From Anaerolineales bacterium (GTDB lineage Bacteria > Chloroflexota > Anaerolineae > Anaerolineales > Villigracilaceae), in NCBI GenBank assembly GCA_030834895.1, contig JAUQXA010000024.1, forward strand, positions 62,001 to 126,000: 64,000 nucleotides of DNA, in the 5' to 3' direction. The notes under the pieces were generated by a model. That model did not search any database and had not been told where the DNA came from. It saw only the letters and a program-made list of their open reading frames with translations. Below are positions 33,822 to 43,261 of the stretch, piece after piece. The position numbers were made by a program, and so were the translations under genes. The first letter of the stretch is position 1. Every line of letters starts with the position of its first letter.

Positions 33822-34901
33822 ATGACCAAGACACTAAAAGTTGGAACAATCGGCACTGGGTTTGTGATGGACCTTCATCATATTGCCTTTGGGTGGGTAC
33901 GCGACGCGGAAGTTGTCGCCGTCTCCAGCCCCAACAATGCCCGCAAGTTCGCCGATGAACACAAGGTCGAAAAAGCCTACGGCAATTATCACGAACTTCT
34001 GAAAGACAAGGAAATCGACATCGTCGATATTGCCATCCCCAACGACCTGCACTGTGAAGCAGTGGTGTCCGCCGCGAAGGCTGGCAAGCACGTCATCATC
34101 GAAAAGCCATTGTGCGTTACGCTGGAAGAAGCGGATAAGATGATTGAAGCTTGCAAAAAGGCCGGCGTCCTGTTGATGTATGCCGAGGAACTGCTGTTCG
34201 CCCCAAAGTATGTCCGCGCGAAGGTCTTGGTTGACGAAGGTGCTGTCGGTGTGCCATTCCTCGCCAAGCAGTCAGAGGAACACCCCGGTCCGCACATGCC
34301 CTGGTTCTGGGACGTGAACCGTTCGGGCGGCGGCGTGATGTTGGACATGGGTTGCCATTCGATTGAGTACACCCGCTGGGTATTGGGGAAGCCCAAGGTC
34401 AAGAGTGTGACTGCCTTCATGGGTACTTACGTCCACAAGGAAAAAACCAAAGGCGAAGACCATTCGTATGCCATCATCGAGTATGAAGGTGACAAACTCG
34501 CCATGATCGAAAACAGCTGGGCAAAGGGCGGTGGTGTGGATGACCGTTGTGAAATCTACGGCACCAAGGGACACACCCGCGCCGACCTCCTGCGTGGCAG
34601 TTCCCTGCTGACCTATTCGGAAGAGGGTTACGGCTATGCAGTGGAAAAGGCTGGCACGACCAAAGGCTACACCTTCACCATGTTCGAGGAAGTCTGGAAC
34701 TATGGCTTCCCGCAGGAAATGCAACACTTTGTGGATAGCGTCCTCGGCAAAGTCACCTGCATGGAAACCGGCGAGGACGGGCGTGAAGTTTTGAAGATCA
34801 TGTACGCCGCCTATCAATCCGCGGGCGAAGGACGCAAGATCGAATTCCCATACCAGCCTCCCAAGGTCAAGAAACCAATCGACCTGTGGAAGAAATTCTA
34901 A
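33822..34901 (+). CDS. Gfo/Idh/MocA-family oxidoreductase (paralogue of the 25254 gene)
   Basis: A 359-residue dehydrogenase. The ATG at 33822 has AAGGAG eight bases upstream; the longer ORF is non-coding. Rossmann start KVGTIGTGFVMDLHHIAFGW, intact EKP motif (HVIIEKPLCVTLEEADKM), and GGGVMLDMGCHSIEYTRWVL with catalytic His. EHPGPHMPWFWD matches the 25254 protein's [10 protein letters not shown]. It should use NAD(P) to oxidise or reduce the imported sugar. It leads a catabolic group of five genes at short spacing. Confidence 0.9.
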   Translation: MTKTLKVGTIGTGFVMDLHHIAFGWVRDAEVVAVSSPNNARKFADEHKVEKAYGNYHELLKDKEIDIVDIAIPNDLHCEAVVSAAKAGKHVIIEKPLCVTLEEADKMIEACKKAGVLLMYAEELLFAPKYVRAKVLVDEGAVGVPFLAKQSEEHPGPHMPWFWDVNRSGGGVMLDMGCHSIEYTRWVLGKPKVKSVTAFMGTYVHKEKTKGEDHSYAIIEYEGDKLAMIENSWAKGGGVDDRCEIYGTKGHTRADLLRGSSLLTYSEEGYGYAVEKAGTTKGYTFTMFEEVWNYGFPQEMQHFVDSVLGKVTCMETGEDGREVLKIMYAAYQSAGEGRKIEFPYQPPKVKKPIDLWKKF

Positions 34902-34910
34902 GGAGCCTTC

Positions 34911-35651
34911 ATGAAATTGAGTAGCAAGACTATTACCTACGAACAACTTGCAAAGGTGATCGACCATTCGCTTTTGCGTCCCGAACTCACCGAAGCAGAT
35001 GTGATCGCGGGCTGCCAGCTCGCGGCGAAATATCACACCGCAACTGTCTGCGTGAAACCCTGTCATGTCAAACTTGCGGCGGAGCAACTCAAAGATTCAG
35101 ATGTGGTTGTCAGCACGGTGGTCGGTTTTCCGCACGGCGGCAACCTGACCGAGATCAAGGTTGCCGAAGCCTACAAAGCCATGGATGAAGGTGCGCTCGA
35201 ACTCGACATGGTGTTGAACATCGGGCAGCTGCGTTCAGGCAAGCGCGACTTTGTCCGCGACGATATCAAGGCGGTCTGTGACGCGGCTCATGCGCGCGGC
35301 GCGAGGGTCAAGGTGATTTTCGAGAATGCATACCTGACCGACGAGGAAAAGGTCACGGCCTGCAAGCTAAGTGAAGCCGCCGGCGCGGACTGGGTCAAGA
35401 CCTCGACGGGATTCGCCCCCAGCGGCGCGACTCTCGACGACTTGCGCCTGATGCGGGCAAACGTCAGCGAGAAGGTGCAGGTGAAAGCCGCTGGCGGAGT
35501 CCGTACCCTGCCCGCGTTGCTGGATGTAATTGACGCCGGAGTCACTCGTTGTGGTGCCACCGCCACTGCCACCATCCTAGACGATTTCAAAGCATTGCAG
35601 GAAGGCAAAAAGGTTGAAACCAAATCCGATGCGACACCCGGAGCCTATTAG
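34911..35651 (+). CDS. deoC: Deoxyribose-phosphate aldolase family (DeoC)
   Basis: A 246-residue class I aldolase. Seen: [83 protein letters not shown] (Schiff-base Lys) and VKAAGGVRT. DeoC cleaves 2-deoxyribose-5-phosphate to acetaldehyde and glyceraldehyde-3-phosphate; in sugar clusters homologues cleave other deoxy-keto phosphates. Lying between two Gfo/Idh genes, ten bases after one and eleven before the other, it more likely serves this pathway than nucleoside salvage. Confidence 0.9.
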   Translation: MKLSSKTITYEQLAKVIDHSLLRPELTEADVIAGCQLAAKYHTATVCVKPCHVKLAAEQLKDSDVVVSTVVGFPHGGNLTEIKVAEAYKAMDEGALELDMVLNIGQLRSGKRDFVRDDIKAVCDAAHARGARVKVIFENAYLTDEEKVTACKLSEAAGADWVKTSTGFAPSGATLDDLRLMRANVSEKVQVKAAGGVRTLPALLDVIDAGVTRCGATATATILDDFKALQEGKKVETKSDATPGAY

Positions 35652-35662
35652 GAAACCTCATC

Positions 35663-36832
35663 ATGGCAAATAAAAAACTGACAAAACAATCCATTGGTGT
35701 TGGCGTGGCTGGCACAGGCTTCATTGGTCCCGCGCACATCGAAGGTCTGCGACGCAACGGCATTCAAGTGTTGGGACTTGCGGAACAAAGCAAGGAAGCG
35801 GCACAGCAAAAAGCTGCCGAACTCGGTGTCCCGCGCAGTTACGGCTCGCTCGATGAAATGCTTGCCGATCCCGACATCGACGTGGTACATCTTGCCACGC
35901 CCAACCACCTTCATCATCCACATGCCAGAGCCGCCTTGCTGGCAGGTAAGCATGTAGTCTGCGAAAAACCGCTGGCGATGACATCCGCCCAATCGGGTGA
36001 GCTGGTTCAACTGGCGGCGGAGAAGAAACTGGTCAACGCGGTCAACTTCAACATCCGCATGTATCCGTTGGCACAGCAGGCACGGAGCATGGTGCAGAGC
36101 GGCGAACTGGGCGACCTGTTCATCATGCAGGGTTCTTATTTGCAGGATTGGCTGCTCTTCCCGACCGATTGGAACTGGCGGCTGGAACCCGGCCTCGGTG
36201 GCACGCTTCGGGCTGTCGGTGACATCGGTTCGCACTGGCTCGACCTGCTGACCTTCATCACCGGCTTGCACGTGGATGAGGTCTATGCCGATTTCAAAAC
36301 CTTCCATCCTGTCCGCAAGAAACCTGCCAAGCCACTCGAAACATTCACGGGCAAAATCCTCACGTCTGAAGATTACATCGACCAGCCCATCCACACCGAA
36401 GATTACGCCACCATTTTGCTGCACTACGAAAACGGCGCGCGCGGCGTGCTGACCGTCTCGCAGGTCTCATCGGGACGCAAGAACCGACTCTTCTACGAGA
36501 TCAACGGCTCCAAGTCATCGCTCGGATGGGACTCGGAAAGACCCAACGAGTTGTGGGTCGGTCATCGGACAGCGCCCAACCAAACGTTGATGAAGGACCC
36601 ATCGCTTCTCTCGGCGGATGCGCGCTCGGTCACATCCTATCCGGGTGGACACAACGAAGGCTTCCCTGATACCTTCAAACAGCTCTACAGCAAGGTTTAC
36701 AAATACCTCATGGCTGGCGATTTCAGCCAGATACCCGACTTCCCGACATTCGCCGATGGTCATTATGAAATGCTGCTTTGCGAAGCCATCGAACGCAGTG
36801 CGCGCGAGAAGACCTGGGTCAAGGTCAAGTAA
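35663..36832 (+). CDS. Gfo/Idh/MocA-family oxidoreductase (divergent type)
   Basis: A 389-residue dehydrogenase. Rossmann start [23 protein letters not shown] motif [20 protein letters not shown], catalytic region [20 protein letters not shown]. Unlike the 33822 and 25254 proteins it carries the W-rich [17 protein letters not shown], so it handles a different step or substrate. It is followed by a REP-like palindrome and then the isomerase gene. Gfo/Idh pairs with TIM-barrel isomerases are known from 3-keto-glycoside pathways; assignment here is by analogy. Confidence 0.9.
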   Translation: MANKKLTKQSIGVGVAGTGFIGPAHIEGLRRNGIQVLGLAEQSKEAAQQKAAELGVPRSYGSLDEMLADPDIDVVHLATPNHLHHPHARAALLAGKHVVCEKPLAMTSAQSGELVQLAAEKKLVNAVNFNIRMYPLAQQARSMVQSGELGDLFIMQGSYLQDWLLFPTDWNWRLEPGLGGTLRAVGDIGSHWLDLLTFITGLHVDEVYADFKTFHPVRKKPAKPLETFTGKILTSEDYIDQPIHTEDYATILLHYENGARGVLTVSQVSSGRKNRLFYEINGSKSSLGWDSERPNELWVGHRTAPNQTLMKDPSLLSADARSVTSYPGGHNEGFPDTFKQLYSKVYKYLMAGDFSQIPDFPTFADGHYEMLLCEAIERSAREKTWVKVK

Positions 36833-36837
36833 TTTCG

Positions 36838-36911
36838 TGTCACCCTGAGCGACAGCGAAGGGTCTCTATCCAGTCAAGAGATTCTTCGCCGCTACGCGGC
36901 TCAGAATGACA
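36838..36911. repeat. REP-like imperfect palindrome, second copy of the 23104 family
   Basis: TGTCACCCTGAGCGACAGCG, AAGGGTCTCT on the left and AGAGATTCTTCGCCGCTACG, CGGCTCAGAATGACA on the right form an imperfect hairpin with a short centre. It shares TGTCA-n-CTGAGCG and GCGAAG with the 23104 copy. It sits inside the catabolic operon. Confidence 0.75.
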
Positions 36912-36932
36912 TATTGAACAGGAGGCACATAT

Positions 36933-37847
36933 ATGAAACTCGGATTTTTAACCGCAGCATTACCCGGCAACACACTTGAACAAGCCGCCAAATGGGGCGC
37001 GGAGAGTGGCTTTCAAGCCATCGAAATTGCCTGCTGGCCCTTTGAGAAAGCTGCCCGCCGTTATGCCGGCGTGACGCACATCGATGTGACCACGCTGGAC
37101 AAACCCAAGGCGAAGGAAATTCGCAAGATGCTGGATGGATACGGGCTGACGGTTTCCTCGCTGGCATATTATCCCAACCCTCTCCACCCGGATGCGGATC
37201 ACCGCGAAACGGTCATTGCCCACCTGAAAAAAGTCATCGAAGGTGCGGCGCTCCTGGAAGCGCCCGTGGTCGGAACTTTTGTCGGCAAGGACAAGAACAA
37301 GACCGTCCCACAAAACTTTGAAGACTACGCCAAAATCTGGCCCCCCATCGTGAAGTTTGCCAAAGATCATGGTGTCAAGATTGCCATCGAAAACTGTCCG
37401 ATGATTTTCTCCTACGACGAATGGCCGGGCGGCAATAACCTTGCCAGTACACCCGCCATCTGGCGCAAGATGTGGGAGATCATCCCCGACGATAACTTTG
37501 GGCTGAACCTCGACCCGTCGCACCTCGTCCTGCAAATGATCGATTACGAGCGCGTGATCCGTGAGTTTGCCGGCAAGATTTTCCATGTCCACGCCAAGGA
37601 TTTGCATATCGACCAGGAAGGTCTTTACAACAACGGCGTGCTTTCACAGGGCATGGGATGGCAGATTCCACGCCTGCCCGGTCTCGGTGACATGGATTGG
37701 CGCAAATTCTTTGCTGTCCTCACCGCCGCTCGCTATGATTACGTCGTCAGCATCGAACACGAAGACCGCGTCTTTGAAGGCGACGAGGAATTGGTAAAGC
37801 GTGGCTTCTATCTTTCGCGTGACGTGCTGAAACCGTTCATCCATTAA
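36933..37847 (+). CDS. Sugar phosphate isomerase/epimerase-like TIM barrel (AP_endonuc_2)
   Basis: A 304-residue xylose-isomerase-like TIM barrel. Seen: KLGFLTAALPGNTLEQAAKW, GFQAIEIACWPF, VKIAIENCPMIFSYDEWPGG, NFGLNLDPSHLVLQMIDYER, HVHAKDLHID and YVVSIEHEDRVFEGDEE. The Glu, Asp, His and Glu in these match the usual metal-site positions. Members include IolE/IolI, hydroxypyruvate isomerase and 3-keto-sugar epimerases. GGAGG lies about 11 bases upstream of the ATG. It probably processes the product of the oxidoreductases. Confidence 0.87.
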   Translation: MKLGFLTAALPGNTLEQAAKWGAESGFQAIEIACWPFEKAARRYAGVTHIDVTTLDKPKAKEIRKMLDGYGLTVSSLAYYPNPLHPDADHRETVIAHLKKVIEGAALLEAPVVGTFVGKDKNKTVPQNFEDYAKIWPPIVKFAKDHGVKIAIENCPMIFSYDEWPGGNNLASTPAIWRKMWEIIPDDNFGLNLDPSHLVLQMIDYERVIREFAGKIFHVHAKDLHIDQEGLYNNGVLSQGMGWQIPRLPGLGDMDWRKFFAVLTAARYDYVVSIEHEDRVFEGDEELVKRGFYLSRDVLKPFIH

Positions 37848-37860
37848 TATTCAAATCTCC

Positions 37861-37907
37861 AGACCTGACAGGTTTTCGCGAAAACCTGTCAGGTCTTATT
37901 TTTGTTT
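37861..37907. terminator. 36-bp perfect palindrome with T-rich flank
   Basis: AGACCTGACAGGTTTTCG (37861-37878) and its exact complement (37879-37896) join with no spare loop, followed by TATTTTTGTTTT. The unusually perfect structure looks both like a terminator and like a mobile REP-type palindrome. The ROK kinase starts 14 bases later. Confidence 0.7.
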
Positions 37908-37920
37908 TACGGAATTATCC

Positions 37921-38886
37921 ATGAATAAATATATCGGTTGTGACCTTGGCGGAACCAACCTCCGCGCGGCCATTGTGGATGTGGAAAATGCCTCGGTCTT
38001 GCATCAGATGAGCATTCCTACCCTTGCCCGCGAAGGTCATGACGCCGTAATGCGGCGCATGGGTGACCTTTTCCTGCAAGTCATTGAAGCCGCCGGGTTG
38101 AAAAAGGATGAAATCGGTGGCATCGGCATCGGAGTCCCCGGCGTGCTGGATTTGGAAACGGGCGAGACCCTCTTTCTGCCCAACCTTCCTGGAACCTGGC
38201 CCCACGTCCCGTTGCAGTCCACAATCGCAGAGATGACCGGGCTTCCCACGGCCCTGCTCAACGATGTCCGCTCGATCACTTATGGGGAATGGCGTTTTGG
38301 CGCGGGGCGGGGTGTGGACACGGTTGCGGTCTTTGCCATCGGCACCGGCGTCGGCGGCGGGCTGGTTGTCAATGGGCAACTTCATTTGGGAATTGGCGGT
38401 ACGGGCGGCGAGATTGGTCATACCACCATCGACTTCAATGGTCCCCGCTGCGGTTGCGGAAATTATGGCTGTCTCGAAGCCTATGCCTCTGCTCCCGCAA
38501 TTTCAGCCATGGGAATGAAAGCCGTCTCACAGGGACTCACCACCCGCATCGGCGAACTTTGTGAGTATGACCTCAATCGAATTACTCCCAAGTTGATTGC
38601 CCGGGCGGCGCTGGAAGGGGATGAGATTGCGAAAGATATTTACGAAAGGGCGGGGCTTTACGTCGGCATCGCGGCGGCAAACATGTGCGTCGCCCTCGGA
38701 CCGCGCCGCATCATCATCGCGGGCGGCGTTTCCCGCGCAGGCGACCTGTTGCTGAATCCCATCCGTCGCACGGTGCGTGAGCGCGTGGCCGTCATGCCGG
38801 TGGATCAGGTTGAAGTCGTCCAATCCCAACTTGGGGATAATGCGGGTGTCATCGGTGTTGCTTGCTGGGTGGCGAAAGAATCTTGA
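37921..38886 (+). CDS. ROK-family sugar kinase (glucokinase-like)
   Basis: A 321-residue ROK kinase without an HTH. Phosphate loop IGCDLGGTNLRAAIVD, GIGIGVPGVLDLETGE, AIGTGVGGGLVVNGQLHLG, EIGHTTIDFNGPRCGCGNYG with the Zn-binding Cys set, CLEAYASAPAI. It phosphorylates a hexose at C6 with ATP. As last gene of the importer operon it would capture the glucose or related sugar released by the pathway. No good Shine-Dalgarno is seen at the ATG; the gene before ends 73 bases upstream. Confidence 0.9.
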   Translation: MNKYIGCDLGGTNLRAAIVDVENASVLHQMSIPTLAREGHDAVMRRMGDLFLQVIEAAGLKKDEIGGIGIGVPGVLDLETGETLFLPNLPGTWPHVPLQSTIAEMTGLPTALLNDVRSITYGEWRFGAGRGVDTVAVFAIGTGVGGGLVVNGQLHLGIGGTGGEIGHTTIDFNGPRCGCGNYGCLEAYASAPAISAMGMKAVSQGLTTRIGELCEYDLNRITPKLIARAALEGDEIAKDIYERAGLYVGIAAANMCVALGPRRIIIAGGVSRAGDLLLNPIRRTVRERVAVMPVDQVEVVQSQLGDNAGVIGVACWVAKES

Positions 38887-38965
38887 ATAAGCGCGTTGCC
38901 CTACCCAAATCCATTACTCTCTGATAATATATCTTTGCACGCCGATCCTTTGACTTCAAGCCCTC

Positions 38966-38999
38966 GGCATTCCCCGTCGGGGGTTTTTGTGTGTAAACT
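38966..38999 (+). terminator. Probable terminator before typA
   Basis: In the 149-base gap, CCCTCGGCATTCCCCGTCGG and GGGTTTTTGTG form a GC-rich stem (CCCTCG with CGGGGG, or CCCC-GTC-GGGG) followed by a T-tract. It probably ends the ROK-kinase operon. The rest of the gap holds an AT-rich segment (TGATAATAT) that may be part of a promoter. Confidence 0.5.
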
Positions 39000-39035
39000 T
39001 AACGTCATGAAACGACGAATAAACCAGGTGTAAAA

Positions 39036-40895
39036 ATGCTAATTGAAAGAACCGATCTCCGAAACATTGCCATCATCGCGCACGTTGACCATGGCAAGAC
39101 CACCCTTGTGGATTACCTGCTCCGCCAGTCGCACACCTTCCGCGAAAACCAGCAGGTTGCCGAGCGCGTCATGGATTCCAATGACTTGGAACGCGAGCGC
39201 GGAATCACCATCCTCGCCAAGAACACTGCCATTTCACTGGTTGACCCCGTCACGAACCAGCCCATCAAAATCAATATCGTGGATACGCCCGGGCACGCCG
39301 ATTTTGGCGGCGAGGTGGAGCGCGTGATGAACATGGTGGACGGCGTGCTGTTGTTGGTGGACGCTGCCGAAGGTCCCATGCCGCAGACCCGTTTCGTGTT
39401 GAAGAAAGCCCTTTCGATGGGACACAAAGCCATCGTGGTCATCAACAAGGTGGACCGCAAGGATGCCGAACCGGCGCGCGTTCTCAACGAAACCTTCGAC
39501 CTGTTTATCGAACTGGGCGCGACCGAAGAGCAAGCGGATTTTCCTGTTATTTACGCTCAGGCGACGGTTGGCAGGGCGGGTCTGACGCCGGAACTGGGAT
39601 CTGATTTGCAGCCTTTGTTCGACGTAATCCTCAAGCACATCCCCGCGCCGAAAGTTGACCCCGATGCGCCCCTGCAATTGCTCGTTACCATGCTTGGCTA
39701 TGACGACTATCGCGGCGTGACCGCCATTGGTCGTGTTTTTGCGGGGGCGATCAAAGCGGGTCAAAAAATGGCGCGCATGAAATTGGATGGAACGATCCTG
39801 CCTGAAACCGCGCGTTATCTTTATACCTTCAAAGGTTTGAACAAGATTGAAATAGATGAAGTCAAGGCGGGCGACATCATCTCGCTGGCTGGTTTGGAAG
39901 GCATTGGCATCGGCGAAACGCTTGCCGACCCCGCCAACCCTGTCGCGTTGCCGACGATCAAGGTGGAGGAACCAACCGTCCGTATGACGTTTGGGGTGAA
40001 CACATCCCCGTTCGCGGGTCGGGAAGGCAGGTGGGGAACGTCGCGCAAGCTGCGTGAGCGTCTCTATGACGAGCTCCGCACCAACGTTTCCCTGCGGGTG
40101 GAGGATACCGATTCCGCTGAAAACTTTTTGGTATCGGGACGCGGCGAATTGCACCTGGGGATTCTGATCGAAACTATGCGCCGTGAAGGCTATGAATTCC
40201 AAGTATCGCGCCCGGAGGTGATCTACCACCAGGCGGACGACGGCGTCTTGCTGGAGCCGTACGAGGAAGTGCACGTCGAAACCAGCAACGAGACCGTGGG
40301 TGTGGTGGTGGAAATGCTGGGGAGCCGCCGCGGCAAAATGACCGAGATGCATGACGCGGGGCAGGGGATGACGCGCATCGTTTACATTGTCCCAACACGC
40401 GGGTTACTGGGATTCCGCTACCAATTCCTGACCTCCACTCGTGGCGAAGGCGTGATGCATACCATCTTCAGCGGGTATGACGAGCTGGCGGGTCCCATCT
40501 CCTCACGCACAAACGGTTCGATTGTCGCATGGGAAGCAGGCTCGACTACAGCCTATGCCTTGAAGTCCGCCGAGGAGCGCGGGGTGTTGTTTGTCAATCC
40601 CGGCGTGGAAGTGTACGAAGGCATGGTGGTCGGCGAGAATGCGCGCGGCTCGGATATTGCCGTAAACGTCTGCAAGAAAAAGCATTTGACCAACATCCGC
40701 TCCGCCCGTGGTGACATGGAAATCCGCCTGACGCCGCCCCGCCAGATGAGTCTGGATGAAGCCATTGAATATCTCTCGGATGACGAACTGTTGGAAGTGA
40801 CCCCCGAAAACTACCGCATCCGCAAACGGATTCTGTCCACCGAGGAACGTGGCAAGCAGACCAAGAAGGCAAAGGAACAGTTTGGGGAAGAATAG
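39036..40895 (+). CDS. typA: Ribosome-associated GTPase TypA/BipA
   Basis: A 619-residue translational GTPase. G1 [15 protein letters not shown]; switch I with RGITI ([14 protein letters not shown]); G3 [17 protein letters not shown]4 NKVDRKDA. Domain II and EF-G-like domains III/V follow ([35 protein letters not shown]; then [18 protein letters not shown], specific to TypA). It binds 70S ribosomes and helps ribosome assembly and stress responses. The basic tail ([18 protein letters not shown]) is typical. Full length. Its own transcription unit, ending at a bidirectional terminator. Confidence 0.96.
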   Translation: MLIERTDLRNIAIIAHVDHGKTTLVDYLLRQSHTFRENQQVAERVMDSNDLERERGITILAKNTAISLVDPVTNQPIKINIVDTPGHADFGGEVERVMNMVDGVLLLVDAAEGPMPQTRFVLKKALSMGHKAIVVINKVDRKDAEPARVLNETFDLFIELGATEEQADFPVIYAQATVGRAGLTPELGSDLQPLFDVILKHIPAPKVDPDAPLQLLVTMLGYDDYRGVTAIGRVFAGAIKAGQKMARMKLDGTILPETARYLYTFKGLNKIEIDEVKAGDIISLAGLEGIGIGETLADPANPVALPTIKVEEPTVRMTFGVNTSPFAGREGRWGTSRKLRERLYDELRTNVSLRVEDTDSAENFLVSGRGELHLGILIETMRREGYEFQVSRPEVIYHQADDGVLLEPYEEVHVETSNETVGVVVEMLGSRRGKMTEMHDAGQGMTRIVYIVPTRGLLGFRYQFLTSTRGEGVMHTIFSGYDELAGPISSRTNGSIVAWEAGSTTAYALKSAEERGVLFVNPGVEVYEGMVVGENARGSDIAVNVCKKKHLTNIRSARGDMEIRLTPPRQMSLDEAIEYLSDDELLEVTPENYRIRKRILSTEERGKQTKKAKEQFGEE

Positions 40896-40914
40896 GGGAA
40901 CGTGATTGGTTCAT

Positions 40915-40950
40915 AACAAAAAACGTGCCGATGAGGACACGTTTTTTGTT
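40915..40950. terminator. Bidirectional intrinsic terminator
   Basis: AACAAAAAACGTG (40915-40927), a 10-base loop, CACGTTTTTTGTT (40938-40950): perfect 13-bp stem with A/T flanks, placed between convergent typA and the SH3/FnIII lipoprotein gene. Confidence 0.88.
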
Positions 40951-40958
40951 TGGAAAAC

Positions 40959-41678
40959 TCATGGACAGGTAATCTTTGCCGGTGAACTGTCGACTTCACC
41001 GGCCTGGTTATACGCCCTTATCTTGTATTCGACGCTTTGCCCTGAAGCTAGGGAGATTGTTTCCTCGAAGTAGGTGGAATTGGCTGGCAGGTCGGCAATC
41101 GCTTCGCCATTTCGTACGATACGATAGCCTGTTTCATTGTCTGCCTTGTCGTTCCAGCTCAGGGTAATATCCGCCTGCCCGGTATAGCAGTAGAACGTCC
41201 AGCCATTCTTGGGGAAGGTTGCCGCCTCGGGTGTGCCTCCTTGCTGTGTGGGCGGCGCGGTGACGGTTGGTACTGCCCCGAAACTACCTGAGGGTGTAAC
41301 GAATTCACCAGACAGCCAACACTCCCCGTCCTTGGTGGAGACAATCCAATAGTTTGGCGGATAGAAACCAACAATTTTCACCGATTCCAACGGTATGAGC
41401 TGTGTGACACGCTCATAACTTGTTCCGGGTCCCTTGCGACAGTTAGTCACATCTTCAACGCTTGCCATTGGCTGGCTAAAGGTCGGTGTGCTGATTGCCG
41501 CAGTTGCTGTTGGCTGGACATTTGCCGTGGGACTTGCCAGCGGCGTCGTCGCCTCGAGGGCGGCTTGTACGGTCAGCGCGGCGGCTGTGGCGATTTGGGG
41601 GTCTGCTGTGCTGGCGGGCATATTGCAGGAAGAAATGAGCGCCGTAAATAAAAAGCTTGATATTAGAAATTTCTTCAT
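40959..41678 (-). CDS. Lipoprotein with SH3-like and fibronectin-III-like domains
   Basis: A 239-residue lipoprotein. Signal ISSFLFTALISSC (Cys18), then a long Thr/Pro/Ala linker containing ATAAALTVQAALEAT, a motif seen in other lipoproteins of this type. Residues ~75-130 form an SH3-like domain (CRKGPGTSYERVTQLIPLES, VKIVGFYPPNYWIV). The C-terminal ~80 residues look like a fibronectin-III domain (ADITLSWNDKADNETGYRIV, VEYKIRAYNQAGE). Both are binding rather than catalytic modules, so cell-surface or wall contact is likely. No specific function can be assigned. Confidence 0.8.
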   Translation of the reverse strand: MKKFLISSFLFTALISSCNMPASTADPQIATAAALTVQAALEATTPLASPTANVQPTATAAISTPTFSQPMASVEDVTNCRKGPGTSYERVTQLIPLESVKIVGFYPPNYWIVSTKDGECWLSGEFVTPSGSFGAVPTVTAPPTQQGGTPEAATFPKNGWTFYCYTGQADITLSWNDKADNETGYRIVRNGEAIADLPANSTYFEETISLASGQSVEYKIRAYNQAGEVDSSPAKITCP

Positions 41679-41769
41679 GATTTTTCTCTGTCAAAATTAG
41701 ATGAATCGATTTGCAAAGGTTTTGCTTCTCGAACCGATTTGAATAAGCATACCGGACGACACCGGAAAT

Positions 41770-42252
41770 TCATGAAACAAAGATGTACGTGTTTGCACCT
41801 TTCCTTTGTGATTGTGCCAGACCTTCCCTGGCTTTTTCGAGTATGCCCTCTTTTGTGATGGATTCCCCGCCAGGGTGGGCGGTGGCTCCCATGTTCAATG
41901 CAAAGGTGACGGGATTCCCGTTGGAATCCTCAAATTTGTTTTTGAATACCGACAGCAGTCGTTCACAAACCGCGTGTGCGCCATGTTTGTCTGCGTTTGG
42001 CAACAGAATGGTATATAAATTCCCGGCTCGTGCGGGAATGTCTGCGGAGCGCAGACAGGCGTTAAGAGCGGTGGAAAAGATCTGAGGCGCGGCGCTCAAT
42101 GCCTCCGGATGAAAGGCAGTGGGCGTCACCTGCATGTGGATTAAAGCCAGCGGGTTTGGATAGCGCCTGGAACGCTCGATTTCATACTTCAGCAGGATTT
42201 GAAATACGTCGATGTTGTAAACATCCCCGGCGGAAGAATCGGTGTTTTTCAT
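41770..42252 (-). CDS. Degenerate GGDEF-domain protein
   Basis: A 160-residue soluble protein starting at MKNTDSSAGD with AAGGAG upstream (42252). It aligns by eye to a GGDEF domain: FQILLKYEIERSRRYPNPLA for the usual ELxRARRYxxPLS, and IPARAGNLYTILLPNADKHG where RYGGDEFAILLP should stand, then RLLSVF and MGATAHPGGESITKEGILEK. The signature GGDEF/GGEEF is lost (AGNLY), so it is very unlikely to make cyclic di-GMP. It may act as a receptor or structural module. No partner domain is present. Confidence 0.75.
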   Translation of the reverse strand: MKNTDSSAGDVYNIDVFQILLKYEIERSRRYPNPLALIHMQVTPTAFHPEALSAAPQIFSTALNACLRSADIPARAGNLYTILLPNADKHGAHAVCERLLSVFKNKFEDSNGNPVTFALNMGATAHPGGESITKEGILEKAREGLAQSQRKGANTYIFVS

Positions 42253-42313
42253 TTGGTTCTCCTTTTGCTGTAATCCTGTCATCCCTTTCGGAATTCCATA
42301 TCACCGCAAGCGT

Positions 42314-43168
42314 TTACTTTATCAGGATGGACTGGATCAAAGTGTCCAAGCTGGTGAGTGTGGGATTGAAAACGTTGGGGTCGGCGGTGTTCAGTTTTTG
42401 TTTGACCAGTTCAAAGTGCTGATCGATGTTCTCGAAGTTTTCCCAGTCGAAGGGCACGCCGTCGGGCGGAAGCGGCGTATCGGGGTTTCCATCCGCTGAG
42501 AGGAAAGCGGCAGTGATGGGAAGTATCGCCGAAACATAATTTGCGCCATCGTCTGTCATCCCTTGAAAGGTGTAGAACAGGCTGTTGTTGTTGACAGGGT
42601 AGGGAGCTTGCCCATATTGTGTTAGGAAGCGGATGCCTTTTCCGTTTTGAAACGCCAGAATTTGCTCGTTGGAGTGAAACATCTGCGCGGCGTTGAATGC
42701 CGGCAGGAAGGGTATATTTTCGGGCAGGGGTTGGCCAGCGATGATGGATTTGAGGGAGTCAAACGGCTCCGCCATGTCTTCGTTGACTTGCAGGTATTCA
42801 TTCACGGGGTAAACATAAATCGTCGGCGTGTGAAAAGTGTTGACGAGAGGATACCCTTGAAGCAGGTATTTATCATATTGGGGCGCAATCTCCCACCACG
42901 GCATGTCACTTGATGGGGGAACTGCTTCGATGGTTTCTGCCTGCGCTCCACTGCCGATGCCTGTTGGGATGACAAAATTGATATTGTTGACTGCGACCAG
43001 CGTGCCGTTGATCGGCGTCTGAGTTGGGGGAGCGACAGCGGTCAATGCCTGTAAGGTCGCGGCGACAACTGTCTCCACGCCGGGCTGGGCCGGTGTAGCA
43101 GGGGCGATTACGCCACAAGCGAGCGTTGCCAATAATGTGAGCGTTGCTGTTAAAACCTTTTTGTTCAT
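42314..43168 (-). CDS. Lipoprotein of unknown function
   Basis: A 284-residue lipoprotein. Signal LTATLTLLATLAC (Cys18) followed by a Thr/Ala/Pro linker with VVAATLQALTAVA, like that of the 41678 lipoprotein. The mature domain contains YPVNEYLQVNEDMAEPFDSL, LPAFNAAQMFHSNEQILAFQ, and GKGIRFLTQYGQAPYPVNNN, which suggest one globular alpha/beta fold. I do not recognise the family; similar proteins may be restricted to this lineage. It is upstream of the degenerate GGDEF gene on the same strand, 61 bases apart. Confidence 0.7.
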   Translation of the reverse strand: MNKKVLTATLTLLATLACGVIAPATPAQPGVETVVAATLQALTAVAPPTQTPINGTLVAVNNINFVIPTGIGSGAQAETIEAVPPSSDMPWWEIAPQYDKYLLQGYPLVNTFHTPTIYVYPVNEYLQVNEDMAEPFDSLKSIIAGQPLPENIPFLPAFNAAQMFHSNEQILAFQNGKGIRFLTQYGQAPYPVNNNSLFYTFQGMTDDGANYVSAILPITAAFLSADGNPDTPLPPDGVPFDWENFENIDQHFELVKQKLNTADPNVFNPTLTSLDTLIQSILIK

Positions 43169-43261
43169 TCGTTTTTACCCTTCGATAAAGTTTTTAGAGT
43201 GTAGCGCCAATGCGGGCTTTCGTCATCTCGTCCAAAACTACTATTTGCACGGGAACCCGCG

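Noticed and set aside
38887-39035. Riboswitch or RNA gene upstream of typA
   Set aside because: Only a terminator-like hairpin and an AT-rich segment are present; no conserved aptamer core was recognised.
39234-40352. 372-residue minus-strand ORF
   Set aside because: It is antisense to typA; composition is that of a shadow frame.
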